Part shown: piece by piece, positions 10,102-22,018 of the stretch
Layout: every line of letters starts with the position of its first letter
How positions within the stretch are numbered: the stretch's first letter is position 1
Source of the DNA: Favolaschia claudopus
Lineage: Eukaryota > Basidiomycota > Agaricomycetes > Agaricales > Mycenaceae
Assembly: GCA_037176885.1 (NCBI GenBank)
Contig: JAWWNJ010000097.1
Location: 1 to 64,000 of the forward strand
DNA length: 64,000 nucleotides
Reading direction: 5' to 3'
Translations under genes and position numbers: made by a program
Notes under the pieces: generated by a model
What the model was told of the DNA's origin: nothing
The model's database searches: none
Seen by the model: the letters and a program-made list of their open reading frames with translations, nothing else

Positions 10102-11159
10102 GCCTATCAGCGGGCTTGCTTGCGCTCTATTGCAAGAGATCAGCCGTATCCCGTTCGCCTCATTCACTGCACATTCTCTTGGAGCGCAGAAACTCGATAC
10201 ATTGATGAAGGAGGGGAAGGCACTGGACGACTACAACTTCCCTAAGCGGTTTGAGGCGGAGATGCGATGTATGCGGGATGCTTTCCGGATTGTTGTTAGC
10301 ACAGACATGGAACGTTGCGAGCAATATGCCCATCCCGTATATAACCCCGCGATCGACGTCGAGGGTGAGCGGAGTCGATTCGTCTGCGTCCCGCCCGGTA
10401 TTAACCTGGACGTGTTTGGGTTTGATGTGGTTGGACCGACGGATGAGTGCATCGTGCAGCGGTTCATGGCGAGTGTTGAGCGTGACATTCCCGCTCATCG
10501 TCGCCATTTGCCTGTAGTCATCGCTGCGGGCCGACTGGACTTCAAAAAGAATCACATCAGCATCGTGCAAGCATTCGCGAAACACCGAAGTCTGCGAACG
10601 AATGCCAATTTAGTGCTCCTTGTGAGCGGGGGAATTGATGCGTTTCGAAGGCCGGAAGAATGCGGGTTTTCTGAAGAGGAGTTGCAGGTGGCTATGGAGG
10701 TGAAGAGGGTAATTGAAGAGGCGATGATGGAGGGTGATTGCGTCGTCGTTCCTGGGTTACAGAACACACAATCGGAGCTGGCTGCAATTTTTCGCCATCT
10801 CGGACGTACAAAGCAGGGCGTCTTCTGTGATGCGGCGCATTACGAGCCGTTTGGTCTCATGGTCCTGTCTGCTGGAAGCTATCGTTGCTGGGATTCCAGC
10901 GGTCTGCACCAAGAACGGGGGGCCGAGCGAATCGTTGCGGCGCGGTTACGAGCAGTACGCAGTGCTGGTGGATGTCAATGACATTGAGGAGCTTTCTGAG
11001 GGTCTTCATCAGCTCGTTGCAAGCGGTGAAAAGTGGGAAGAATACCAAAGGAAGGGCCAGAGCCATGTCTTGGCGCACTTTACCTGGGAGAAAGCTGCCA
11101 CTCGATATTTTGAGATGATTATTGATGCGATAGAGCAGACGGGTGGAGATTGCACGTAG
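10102..11159 (+). pseudogene. Family-4 glycosyltransferase, sucrose-phosphate-synthase-like, truncated and frameshifted
   Basis: The frame contains FTAHSLGAQKLDTL, a UDP-sugar-binding core (VIAAGRLDFKKNHISIVQAF), and EPFGLMVL followed, in another frame, by EAIVAGIPAVCTKNGGPSES. These match the GT-B fold of GT4 sucrose-phosphate-synthase-like enzymes, which move glucose from a nucleotide sugar. Seven bases (about 10868-10874) separate MVL from EAI and shift the frame exactly inside the conserved E-x7-E motif. The N-terminal Rossmann half is missing: the coding similarity begins at an acceptor-like AG at about 10,101. The stop is at 11157-11159. As it stands the product would lack a working C-terminal domain, so I call it a pseudogene; an assembly error is the alternative. 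Confidence 0.75.
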
Positions 11160-11501
11160 CACAGGACGCAATGTTTACCTGGATACAGAGCATAATCAAC
11201 CGGTGGCCAAAATAATCATGATATGCTTTGCGCAAGGTGCACGAAGGTGGACAGGACAGAAAAATGGAGAAACGATCAACTTGAACACCATGCTTTGAAG
11301 AGGTTTGTTGTCGCCGAAGTGAAAGCAGGCAGAAACAAGTTCTAATTTGTTACTTGACGAGGGAACTTGGAACAAAAAAAGACTGAACACAGTCACAACT
11401 CGTTACAGAAGAAGCACAGGATGTATTGTTATTTTATTGAGGCAATTGAAACCACGTGAAACATAGCCAACAAATGCGAAAGACTATAATGCAGAAACAC
11501 T
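11160..11501. other. Intergenic gap
   Basis: No gene, repeat or RNA was recognised. It separates the convergent 3' ends of the glycosyltransferase fragment and the zinc-finger gene. Confidence 0.5.
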
Positions 11502-12072
11502 CTACTCATCAGACTCAACGCCCGAAGTCTCAGACACATCCGAATTCCTCCTCGACCTCGACTTCAGCCCGGAGTGCACCTTTGCGAAGGTCTGGAGAAG
11601 CGAATCCAGACTGCCTCGTCGGCTGCCAGTGCGTGCTTCGCAATCGGGCCCGTGCCTGCAGGGCGACGACGAGTCGCCAGGCTCGGATCGGCACTCGTCG
11701 AAGTCGAAATCTGGATCGCATTCTTCCAGTTCGAAGTGCTGTTTCGAATTATCAGAATCACTTGAACATCAAAACGATAAAGAAAAAGGAGGAAACTCAC
11801 CGAGTCGCGAAGGTCAGGATGAGGGAAGGGCATGTAGCAATTTTTACAACGGTAGGTCTTCTGGTGGTGGTTGAAGATGCGCTGCAAAGGACAAGTTTAG
11901 TTTCAGGTCTGAGGCATGATAGGAGAGCGAAGGAAAGGAAACTAACCTTGACAATGCGCACATGGAGCTTCCTGCTTGCGCGATATAACTTCGGATGGGT
12001 GAATTCATAGTGCTCCTCGAGGTCCGCGTAATCGTAGTACGGGAGGTGGCATTCGGTGCATTCGAGGAGCAT
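11502..12072 (-). CDS. Small zinc-finger protein (C2H2 plus C2HC), 147 aa
   Basis: Three exons join in phase: 12072-11947, 11881-11801 and 11738-11502 (donors GTTAGT and GTGAGT; acceptors GCAG and ACAG; stop TAG). The product starts MLLECTECHLPYYDYADLEE and has a first finger C-x2-C...H-x4-H (residues about 5-25). A second finger starts CKNCYMPF and is completed across intron 2 (HFELEEC). The tail is serine-rich and ends in SDE. Such two-finger proteins usually bind nucleic acid, but no specific orthologue was recognised. It is transcribed away from XRN1 and shares the 925-bp gap between them. Confidence 0.85.
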
Positions 12073-12997
12073 TGTGAGTTGTAGATGAGTTGAAAGGTGG
12101 ATACGAGTTAAGTGGATGGATGTAACTTGGTCGATTGTGGATGAGAGTGTGTGGTTTGGGATGAATTGCGAGGGGTTGATATACGGGTGCGGGTGAGTGA
12201 GACATTGGCCGGTGAAACTGTGGCCGGTGCGGAGTTCGGGGTCTTCGGGGTGTAGTCTTTCATACGTAGAAGTGAGACAAGGGCATCTCGGGAGGGTCGC
12301 TTAGACATGTCATAGTTTGAGTAATCGCTGTAATTCGGAACCACGGAATTCTGCCAAAAATGAGAACTGTCGAGGCCAGCAGTGGATTTTTCTTTCTTTT
12401 GAAATTTGTGAGACGTTTCCGGAGCCGAGCGAGGGAACGGAAAGTGTAATATTGAAAGAGCGGCAGGCAAGAACTCAGAAAAGCTGCTCGGCTAGGCAGT
12501 TTTGACGCGAGATAAAGGATTTTGAGTATCCAGATGAGAGTGAAGAGCAAGGAGGGACAAACAAACCACAGCCAAACAACCGCTTGCGTCCATATTAGGC
12601 AATTTTGATTTGATCGCAACCAGCCCGCTCATTTTCTGCCTCCCCCTACCCTCATGCCACAAAGCGTATGCATGAACACCCTCCAAATGAGAGCTGGCTA
12701 CGCTCAGCGGAGGCTCGTATACACAATCGGCCATGTAGAACAGGTTTTTGACGAAGATGTAAGTACGTACTGTACTTAAGTGGTGTCCTGACCGCAGCCG
12801 TTCCAGCGCATCTGGCTCTCAGAAATGTCGTACCTGGGATCCCCCAGGCAGTACATCTAGCACAACTTGAAGTGCCTTCACAACCTCCCGAAAATGGAGT
12901 ACTTATTATTATTTGCTTCTTTCCCAGCCTGTTACCATTGATACCAAACACTTGCTTTTCCCTCCTACGTCCTTGTACTTGTACACTATCACTCAGA
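12073..12997. promoter_or_regulatory. Divergent intergenic region between the zinc-finger gene and XRN1
   Basis: No gene could be supported here on either strand. It must hold the start regions of both neighbours. A pyrimidine-rich stretch precedes the XRN1 ATG (about 12,950-12,990), typical of fungal leaders. No clear TATA box was found. Confidence 0.45.
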
Positions 12998-15900
12998 ATG
13001 GGTCAGTATCTATTCAATTTCTCTCTTAGACGGACACTAACACCTCTGTAGGCATCCCCAAGGTCTCCCCTTGCTCTCTTTGTCGTCTAATTGCTCACTT
13101 TGCCCAGTTTTTCCGCTACATCTCGGAACGGTACCCCCTCACCTCCCAACTCATCCAAGAGAATAAGATCCCTGAATTCGACAACCTCTATCTCGACTTC
13201 AACGGTATCATCCACAACTGCTCCCACCCCAACGACGACGACCCGCATTTCCGTTTGTCTGAGGAACAAATCTTCACCGCCATTTTCGCGTATGTGGACC
13301 ATCTCTTCGGGAAGATCAAGCCCCGGAAGCTGTTCTTCATGGCCGTCGACGGCGTTGCCCCAAGGGCGAAGATGAACCAGCAGCGCTCGCGCCGATTCCG
13401 CAGCGCAAAAGAGGCAAAGGAAGGTCGTGAGCGCGCCGAGGCCAAAGGTGAAGTCCTCCCCACCGAGAAGGCCTTCGACAGCAACTGCATCACCCCGGGG
13501 ACGCCTTTCATGGCGCGCTTGTCCGCCCAGCTGCAGTACTTCATCCACAAGAAGATCACCGAGGACGCACACTGGCGGGACGTACAAGTCGTCTTGAGCG
13601 GACACGAGGTTCCGGGCGAAGGCGAGCACAAGATCATGGAATACATCCGTCTCGCGCGTGCACAGCCCGACTACGACCCTAACGTCCGCCACTGCCTGTA
13701 CGGCCTCGACGCCGACCTCATCATGCTCGGCCTCCTCTCGCACGACCCGCACTTCTGCCTGCTGCGCGAGGAAGTCAAGTTCGGGCCCGCTCGCAAAAGC
13801 AGCAGCAACAACACGCTGGAGGCAACAAACTTCTACCTCCTGCACCTCTCCCTGATGCGCGAATACCTCGACCTCGAATTCCACTCCCTCGTGCCCACCC
13901 TCCCTTTCGCCTACTCCCTCGAGCGCATCATAGACGACTTCGTCTTGCTCGCCGTCTTCGTCGGGAACGACTTCCTCCCCAACCTGCCCGACCTGCACAT
14001 CCACGACAACGCGCTCGAGCGGCTGTTTGAGATCTACAAGAACGTCTTGCCGGGGCTGGGCGGGTACGTCAACGAGGGCGGGGTGGTGAGTATGGGAAGG
14101 CTGCAGGTGGTGTTGGATGAGATGGCACGGTGGGAGGAGGGGGAGGTGTTTGAGAAGGAGTATGCGGAGCAGGGGTGGTTTCGCGGGAAGCAGGCGAAGT
14201 ATCAGAAGGAGGCGGCGGCTAAGAAGGGCGGCGGGAAAGGGAAGAATAATGCGAAAGGGGAGCTGGGGCTGGTGTTGACGAGGAAGCAGCGGGCGATATT
14301 CGACAAGGTCAAGAACTTTGTGTTGGCGCCGCGGGGGGTGCGGTCGGGGAAACGCGGGAGGCGGGCAGGGGTACTGAAGATGCCGAATACGTTCTCCGCC
14401 GCTGAGCGGTCGTTCGTACATACGTTGGCTGGGGAGCTGAATCTGGTGTTAAGGTGGGACGAGTTTGCCGACGATGAGGAGGGCGGGGGGAGTTTGGTTA
14501 CGTGGCGGATGCCTGGGGCCGTGGATGATGATGATGAGGAGGAAGCAGCTGCGAGTGGGGCCAAGGTCGTAGCGGGGGGAGACGCGGTAGAGGGAGACAA
14601 CAGTACGAGTGGGGCCATAGACGGAGTGGGAGGCGCTAATGCAATGGGAGAAGGAGAGGAGAAAGTGGAAGCCAAAGAGCGGGATGTGGAAGACGGGGAA
14701 GAGGACGAGGGAGACGAAGCCGACTGGGTCGACGAAGACGAGGTAGCTGGAAAGGAAGAATCAGACTCAGACGACATGGACATGGAGGCGCTCGCTGCTA
14801 TCGAGCGCGTGCTGCGCAAGTACGAGAAGGCGTCGATTTTGGAGGATGACGAGGAATCGTTTGATATGAGGGAGGAGGGGAGGAGGAGGGAGAGGGTAGA
14901 TGAGTGGAAGAGGGGGTATTATAGTGTGCGTCTACTTCCACTCTCTCTCACCTCAAGTTTTTATTTCTCGTCTCATGAAAAACTCTTCGCCTTCTAGTCC
15001 AAACTCGGCATCTCGTACGACAATCCCGAAGAAATGTCGGCGCTGGTGTACCGCTACGTCGAGGGCCTGCAATGGGTCATGCACTACTATTATAGCGGGG
15101 TGGCGAGTTGGGGGTGGTTTTACGATTATCATTATGCGCCGAGGATTAGTGGTGCGTTTCGTCTTCTCTTTCTTTTCTCGGTTTCTATCTATCTCCGGGG
15201 AGCCCTCTTTCCTTACTTACTCCTCGAGTTCTTCGTTTTGCCGCGCTTTCTTACATTACCTTCCTTGTCGTCTGCCATGGCGCACCATACTCCTTCCCCT
15301 TACCACTCATCCCCCATTTATTCTCTTCTCTTCTTCGCATCCGCGCTAACATAGCCCCGTTTACGACAGACCTCCGCAACATCGCGTCGATGGAATTCAC
15401 CTTCAAGCTGGGGAAGCCGTTCCGTCCGTTCGAGCAGCTGATGGGGGTCTTGCCTGCGGCGAGCAGGGAGCATATTCCGGCGGCATATCATGTACGTGTT
15501 TCCTTCTTCCTCTGCCAATGATGTTCCCCTTTTTCGTATCTTCGTTATACTCTTCCTCTTCCTGTCTTTCTTCGATCCCTCGCACTTTCCCACTCGTTCT
15601 GCTCCGTCACTACCTTACCCTCATTCCATTTTCTCTCGTCCTCTCCGCATCCACCAAGCATGAATATTAACCCGACCCCGCAGGACCTAATGACCTCCCC
15701 CGCTTCCCCCATCATCGACTTTTACCCGCTCGAATTCGAGCAAGATCTGAACGGGAAGAGGCAGGACTGGGAGGCTATTGTGAAGATTCCGTTCATCGAA
15801 GAGGAGAGGTTGTTGAGTGCGATGGGTGGTAAGCGTCGATCTCATAGAGTGTACTATGAGCTCACCAGACTATCTTATAGCTCGTGAGTCCCGTCTCACC

Positions 15901-18347
15901 GACGAAGAGAAGCAACGCAACGGCTTCGGGACCAGCTCGCGCTTTATGTACAACCACGGCGAACCCACCGTCTACCCCTCCTCCCTCCCGGGCTTCTTCC
16001 CCCCTCTCCACCGCTGCACCTGCCTCGCTGAGCCCTTCGACCTCCCCACACTCGACGGCCTCCACCTCATCGACGGCCTCGTCGACGGCGTCTTCCTCGG
16101 CGCCTCCGCCCTCGCAGGCTTCCCCTCGCTCAAAACCCTTCCGCACCACGCCGCGCTCGGCTTCCACGGCGTCAACGTGCACGGCACGGAGAGCAAGAAC
16201 AAGAGCATGGTCGTGCACATCGACAACCCGCACGAGGGCCGCTCGGCGCAGGCGGTTGCGGAGGAGATGGTGGGGGCGCGGGCGTTTATCGGGTGGCCGT
16301 TTTTGCGGGAGGGGCTGGTGGTGGGGGTGTCGGATTCGTTGTTCTCGTATGAGAAGGTCACGATGGGCGGGGTGGAGAAGGTGGTGGGGAGCCCGCATGC
16401 GCCGCATGCGGTGGGGATGTGGAGGCAGAGGGCGGAGAGGATTGAGGGGACGTATTCGAAGAGGTCGGGGGTGATTACCGGGGGCGTGGAGGTGTTGTTG
16501 CATGTGAGGCCGCTGAAGGGGCTGAAGAGGCTTGATGACGGGGCGTTTGTGAAGGATTACGAAGGGGCGGACAAGGAGCAGGAGCATGCGGTGCAGATGG
16601 CGTTGTCGGAGGTGGCGTCGGAGGACCCGAGGTTTATGGAGAGGGAGGCGCCTGCGCTGGCGGAGGAGTTTCCGGAGGGGAGTAAGATTTTCTTCCTTGG
16701 GGAGCATGCGTATGGGGTTGCGGCGCAGGTGTCGGCGACGACGGAGAATACGCTTTCTGTTATCCTTGCTGTGAGTGCCCCGTATACTTGTAGCATCCTT
16801 CAGCTGATGACGTTTGTAGTTCTTCCCGTCAGACAAGGCCGAGAACGACAGATTCAAGTCTATCGTCGACGCGCAGAAGCAGGGGGCGTACTACCCCTCT
16901 TTCCGTGTCGCCGATATGTTGGGAATGTCGCCGCGTGCGCTCTCCAAGATCACCTCGAGCTTGCTCGTTATCACGTCCGACAATCAAAAGACGAATCTTG
17001 GACTGAGTCTGAAATTCGAGGCAAAGGCGCTGAAGGTTATCGACTATACGAGGAAGACCCAGAGGCATTGGGATTTCAGTGAGAAGGCGGTGGAGCTGAT
17101 CAGGGAGTATAAGACAGAGTTCCCGGAGATCTTTGCGACGCTTGACTCCAGTGGCGATGGTGCGTCGTCCTTGTCTGCTCGTCCTCTGGCGGCGACTGAC
17201 ATCTTGATCAGCGATCGCCAAGGCCTCAGACGTTCTGCGTGTCGCTGACCCGGATGCGCGAGTGAAGGAGGTCAAAGCCTGGCTGAAGATGAAAGGCGTT
17301 CGCGATCTCGAGCCGGTGTCGCTCTTCTGCGATCAGTTGACCAAGGTACGCCGCCCTTTTTTTCTTGACGGTCCCAAGTAATGGCTGACACCTTGCCAGG
17401 ACACCGTGACCGAGATCGAGAAGCTCGCAGACAGCTTCACCGCCAACAAGTCGAGCTCAGCGATCAAGAAAGCCATCGTCAAGGGCATCCCGCGACAAGC
17501 CGTCCTCAAGCCTTCGCATGCTGTCTACCGGCTGCAGACGCAGCACTTCTCGCTGGGCGATCGGGTGACGATGGTGCAGGATTCTGGGGGCGTACCACTT
17601 TCCGTCAAGGGCGTCGTCATAGGTCTGAACGCAAAGTCGATGGATGTGGTGTGGGACGTGCCGTTCATGTCGGGCGTGACGCTGGGGGATCGGTGAGTTC
17701 TCGTGTATCCTCTTGTTACTTTTTCTAATGGATGAATTGACTGGCAGATGCTCGCAATATCGTGGATCGACGGTGGAATTCAATACGTGCCTCAATCTGA
17801 CCAATCCGCAATTCGTTACCTCGACCAATCCCAAGGCCGTGCACAATAGGGTCCCGCCTCCACCGCGTCAACGAGGTGGCCCGCCTATGGCGTACGCCCA
17901 GGTACATGCGCCTGGCTCCCGACCGGCGCAGCAGCCTAGGTAAGCCTTCTCCCAACGCGCTCCTTCGTTCTCCGCTGACACCACGTCTCCAGCGTCGCCC
18001 CAGTAGCCATCATGACCAACCCCAATCGCGGCGGACGCGGCGGCTTCCCACCCAGCCGTGGAGCTTTTGGACAGAATCGCGCGCCGGTGCCGACAGCTGC
18101 GTTTAGTGTGCAGGCGGTACCTACTCCGACGGCCGCGTTTAGTATCCCGCCCAACGGCCACCAGCATGTGCCCGTCGGTGGGGCTCGTGGCGGCGGACGT
18201 GGACGCGGAGGCGGCTTCGCGCCTGCTCCTGGGTTCCGTGGTCGGGGATTCGCTCCTAATTTTGCGGATCGGGGGCGTGGTGGTGGTGGACGAGGTGGAT
18301 TCCGTGGGCGGGGGCGCGGGGGGTTCGCACCGCCGTTGCCGTCCTGA
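12998..18347 (+). CDS. XRN1: 5'-3' exoribonuclease XRN1, 12 exons, 1,485 aa
   Basis: Exons: 12998-13001, 13052-13062, 13108-14925, 14998-15151, 15370-15491, 15684-15828, 15881-16770, 16820-17159, 17212-17345, 17400-17692, 17748-17939, 17993-18347; they sum to 4,458 nt and stay in frame. Conserved XRN motifs are present: N-terminal [43 protein letters not shown], the catalytic [28 protein letters not shown] and [11 protein letters not shown]. An acidic insert (about residues 480-620) precedes WKRGYYSSKLG and the [10 protein letters not shown] segment. Middle SH3-like and D-domain regions follow, and an RGG/FRGRG tail ends the protein. Length is close to yeast Xrn1 (1,528 aa). XRN1 degrades decapped mRNA in the cytoplasm; the RGG tail suggests RNA or P-body contacts (inference). 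The two first coding exons are only 4 and 11 nt. Confidence 0.96.
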
Positions 18348-19189
18348 GCGGTCTGCGTGGAGAGACGATGGATGATGGTAGTGTTTTGGCTGTGGTGGCA
18401 TGTACTGACCCGGAGTTGCTGAGATGACGAGTTTCTGATGTCTCTATAGTAGTGAGCCTCGGAACGAGGTGCATTTGGGTGTATATTGCAGAGAAAAGAA
18501 TGAATTCGATAAGAGAAACGAAGCAAGGTAAATCGAGAGAAATTTGCAAAAAGGGCTGTTGTGCTCTGTTTGATATCAGAGCTAATAGCCTGTTCTCCTC
18601 TTGACCCGAACCATTTCCTCCAGACTTTTGTGCTTTCAGTCTGATGCGGCGGCCACCGTTCTCTAGCTTGCAAACTTATCTCTGCCTGCGCTCTATGCTC
18701 AAGCTCTTTCACTCCAATCCGGAAGCTGCCGTTTTTCGAAGAATCTGGCTTGGAATCGACTTGGGATTGCTGAGAACTTACGACTCCGAGTACTCGAGAT
18801 CGCCGTAGCGTTTCACTTCAAATCTTGCAACCAATAGAACTTGTATAATATCACAGTAATTGCTTCTGGAGCGCACCAACTCGGCGACACCGAAAGTGAA
18901 GTTTCACAACGCTGTCTACTTGCTGTCGACTTCGAATTGCCAGTGGTCAAACTCGTTCAAAACAGGTAGACGAGGACCCTGATTCGAGTCAATCGTATGG
19001 ATGGATCTCCTTGTATGATGAAGCAAATGACGACCTTCACTTGGTTCTGTGTTATGACGCACAGACGGTCTCAAAATAGACTTTCAAACAACCTATAAAG
19101 CCGTTGCCCTCCACCGAGATCTACCTACAAACTACACCAGTATCAATCCCCCACCAACCCCTTCTCGCACTCCATATAACTATCTCATC
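18348..19189. other. Intergenic region before the duplicated unit
   Basis: No gene was supported. The last part (from about 19,026) contains promoter sequence that is repeated upstream of the second 71-aa gene at 21.57-21.73 kb. Confidence 0.5.
19094..19099 (+). promoter_or_regulatory. TATA box of first 71-aa protein gene
   Basis: TATAAA lies 91 nt before the ATG at 19190. The paralogue has TATAAA (21643-21648) 81 nt before its own ATG, and the shared word TCTCAAAATAG lies upstream of both, so the promoter was duplicated with the gene. Confidence 0.6.
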
Positions 19190-19471
19190 ATGTCCGGGCT
19201 CGTTGACAAAATCGAAGGTGCTGCCGAGAACAAGATGGCGAGCGATGCACAGCCGGGCAACAATGTCGAGCGCACAGCTGACAATGATGTTAACCGAGGT
19301 GCGCATGCGTCCAGTCTACATCGACCATCGAATCTGACTATCGCCTAACGGCGTGTCTCCGCAGAAGTAGACCAAGTCGCGAGCGACGTGGGCGTCCCCC
19401 AGCAAGCCGATAATACCATAAATGAGATCGCAGACAAGAAAGTCAACGATGATATTCCTTTTGGAAATTAG
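19190..19471 (+). CDS. Small hydrophilic protein, CsbD/Hmp1-like, copy 1 (71 aa)
   Basis: Two exons, 19190-19298 and 19365-19471 (GTGCGC donor, CGCAG acceptor), give 71 residues starting MSGLVDKIEGAAENKMASDA and ending NDDIPFGN. The sequence is rich in Asn, Asp, Ala and Lys, with repeated D-N and GVPQQADN patterns, no membrane segment and no signal peptide. It resembles small stress-linked CsbD-like proteins and basidiomycete proteins annotated as cruciform-DNA-binding Hmp1, but this is by general character, not a certain match. It starts a two-gene unit with the F-box gene that follows. Confidence 0.8.
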
Positions 19472-19703
19472 AGCGAGCGGGTGTGGCCGTGTGAGACTCT
19501 GCGGACACCTATTCACACTACGGACTTTCACGTCAGTGCACTGTACAACGTTTCACGTTGAATGTATCATATTTTGTCGCAATACTGGATTCTCACTCGA
19601 AGCTGTTCCTGCCTTGACGACCTGCAAGAAGCTTCGGAAGTTGCCGATACCCTCTTCTCTCTGACGCCCACAAACCCCCAGAATCTCCCAAACAGTCCCT
19701 CTC

Positions 19704-21351
19704 ATGCATCGTTGCCTCGAAATCAACGAGATTCTCGTGTATATCTTTGGTCTTGCGCTAGCACCGCCGGATGACTACTTGGCAGCCCTAGAATTAAATG
19801 CTGACGAATATGGGGATCTTCTGGATTCTCATGATCAAGACACAAATCCACTCTCGCTCGCGTTGACATGCCGCGCATTCTTCGAGCCAGCAATGGGCCT
19901 CATATGGTATTCCATCTCGTCCTTCACCATGTTCAAAGGCTGCATTCCTCTCGATGGTGAACCGGTTCGTGGATACCAGAAATAACCAAAAATTACTTTT
20001 GCCTTACATCGTTACAAAGATCGACTCGCCTGCATGGGATTCCTTCAAGTCTTATGCATGGCGCGTCAGGGAGTACGGGACCTGTTCGCGTATTCCGTAT
20101 CTCAGACCCCTCTACCACAACAAGTTTCGCGGGAATGACCCCGGACTCTTAGCCGTCCTCAAAGCCGCCTATCCGCGAGGATCCAAGATGCTACCGAGTC
20201 TTGTGTATCTCGATATCATTGAACCATGCATGATGGAAATGATACCCTCGCTCCATGGCAATGGCCTCAAGACACTCTCGCTGACTCTCCGGCCACAAGA
20301 GTTTCCTCTCTCGCCGTCATGGGACGTTCCCGAGCTTCCAGCCTCGATTGAACGTTTCAAGATATCTCATTCGCTGTGCCCACCGGAAGAAACAGCGGTG
20401 CTCATTAACATGTCTCGGCAACTCCCAGCGCTCAAATATCTCGAGCTCGCGAATAATATCCATTCTGGTCCGACCGGGGAGGAAGTCAATTGCACGGAAG
20501 AGGTTCTTGCCCATCTTTCCTCGCTTTCCACTCTCCGGTCAGTCTCGGTCTCGTGCGACTCACTCGCCGCGTCGAATGCAAATTTCGAAAATCATGGATT
20601 TTCCTCCCTCGAATCGCTTTCCCTCGCAGTCCCAGACTTGGACGAATTTATGCGACGTCTTGCGCGCATTTCGTCTCATAAGTTGACCTCTGTCAGTATA
20701 ACCCTTCGCGATGCAGCCCCAACCTCCACTCAGGTTCAGGCTACACTCTCCGCGATACGAGCCAAGCTGGAAATGGCTGTAACCGCAAAGCTCAGCATCA
20801 GAAATGTTGGGCATCACCAATGGGACCGTCACGGTGACGGAGAACTTGAAGGCATAATCCTATTTCAACCAGAGACAATTCACCCTCTCCTTGATCTACA
20901 CAATTTAGCGGACTTGACCATTCATTTACACTCTCCTCTCGATCTGGATGACTCTTTACTGAAGACGATGATGACCGCTTGGCCAGCCCTACGCGCACTA
21001 CATCTCATCAGTTGTTGTTGTACCGACTGCCCCGCCAGGATTACACTTCCTGGACTGCGCCCGCTAGCAGAACACAAAGAGCTCCGAAGCTGCTCCCTCA
21101 TCATCGACGCCACGACGCTCCCTGCTGATTATATGCAACACCCGCCCATGCGATCTTCGTCCCTTTTGGCCTCGTTCATCGTTAATGGTTCACCAGTTGC
21201 TAGTCCCCATCTTGTGGCCGCATTTTTGTCAGAGCTGTTTCCCGCGTTGTGGGGTGTCAGGAGCGTTTACGATGACGCTTGGAAGGAAGTCAATGAATCG
21301 ATTAGAATTTTCTGTGCGGTTCGGAATCAGGAGAGATTGTTGAGTAGATAG
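19704..21351 (+). CDS. F-box/LRR-like protein, copy 1 (530 aa)
   Basis: Exons 19704-19964 and 20020-21351 join in frame (GTTCGT donor, ACAAAG acceptor). The N terminus MHRCLEINEILVYIFGLALA followed by LALTCRAFFEPAMGLIWYSI is the F-box pattern of the expanded agaric family, which links substrates to SCF ubiquitin ligases. The rest is a series of irregular leucine-rich segments (for example LESLSLAVPDLDEFMRRLAR and LLDLHNLADLTIHLHSPLDL), ending FCAVRNQERLLSR. The intron position and end match the two downstream paralogues. The target substrate is unknown. Confidence 0.85.
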
Positions 21352-21728
21352 TCGCTTTTTTCGTCTAAATAGATGCAGTCTTACTTTGAATTAATGTGGC
21401 AAAGAAACAAAACAGAATATGTAACTCAACCGTTCGAATTCGCCTCTTCATAAATAAATGTACGTCGTGAAGGCACAAAATGTATATGTAGAAGGAACTT
21501 TACGAGAATCTGGGATCGCGGCGCTCGTGTGAGCTGCATGCAGTATTGAACGTATGATGAAGTAGTAGATGACGACCTTTTCAAGTCTTTCCAGACTAAT
21601 TTATGACGCGCCGACAAATCTCAAAATAGTTTCCTCACAGACTATAAATCAAGGACTTCCGCTCTCCCATTGCGCTCAAATAACCCACTACTCTCCCCAC
21701 ACTTCAATTCAGCTATACTTAACTCCTG
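21352..21728. promoter_or_regulatory. Duplicated promoter region of the second 71-aa gene
   Basis: From about 21,569 the sequence resembles that upstream of the first copy (GACGACCTT..., TCTCAAAATAG, then TATAAA at 21643). Nothing coding was seen. Confidence 0.5.
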
Positions 21729-22018
21729 ATGTCTGGTCTCGCCGACAAAGCTAAAGGCGCCGCCGAGAATAAATTGTCGAAGGACTCCCAGCCCGGCAAC
21801 AATGTCGAGCGCACTGCAGATAATACTGTGAATCAGGGTGCGCATCGAGTCTCCAACTTGAATTGAATCCCGATTTACTGAACTCCGAGTATCGGACTTG
21901 TTTTTCCGTAGGAATGGACAAGGCTGCTAACAACGCGGGCGTCCCTCAACAGGCCGATAACACTGCTAATGAAGTAGCGGACAGGAAGGTTAACCAGGAT
22001 ATTCCGGGCGGAAATTAG
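21729..22018 (+). CDS. Small hydrophilic protein, CsbD/Hmp1-like, copy 2 (71 aa)
   Basis: Exons 21729-21837 and 21912-22018 have exactly the lengths of copy 1 (109 and 107 nt), with the intron at the same codon. The product starts MSGLADKAKGAAENKLSKDS and ends NQDIPGGN. It shares QPGNNVERTADN and GVPQQADNT with copy 1. Most differences are conservative, so both copies look maintained. Family assignment carries the same caution as copy 1. Confidence 0.8.

Noticed and set aside
12108..12470. 120-aa minus-strand open frame upstream of the zinc-finger gene
   Set aside because: No splice, domain or conserved pattern; more likely leader or promoter of the zinc-finger gene.
13087..14421. 444-aa open frame on the minus strand
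   Set aside because: It lies entirely opposite XRN1 exon 3, which is unambiguously coding by conserved motifs.
14202..14819. 205-aa Ser/Ala/Pro-rich open frame on the minus strand
   Set aside because: It is the antisense shadow of the XRN1 acidic region; GC-rich coding DNA leaves that frame open by composition.
15862..16857. 331-aa Arg/His/Pro-rich open frame on the minus strand
   Set aside because: Antisense shadow of XRN1 exon 7; its composition is that of reverse-read codons.
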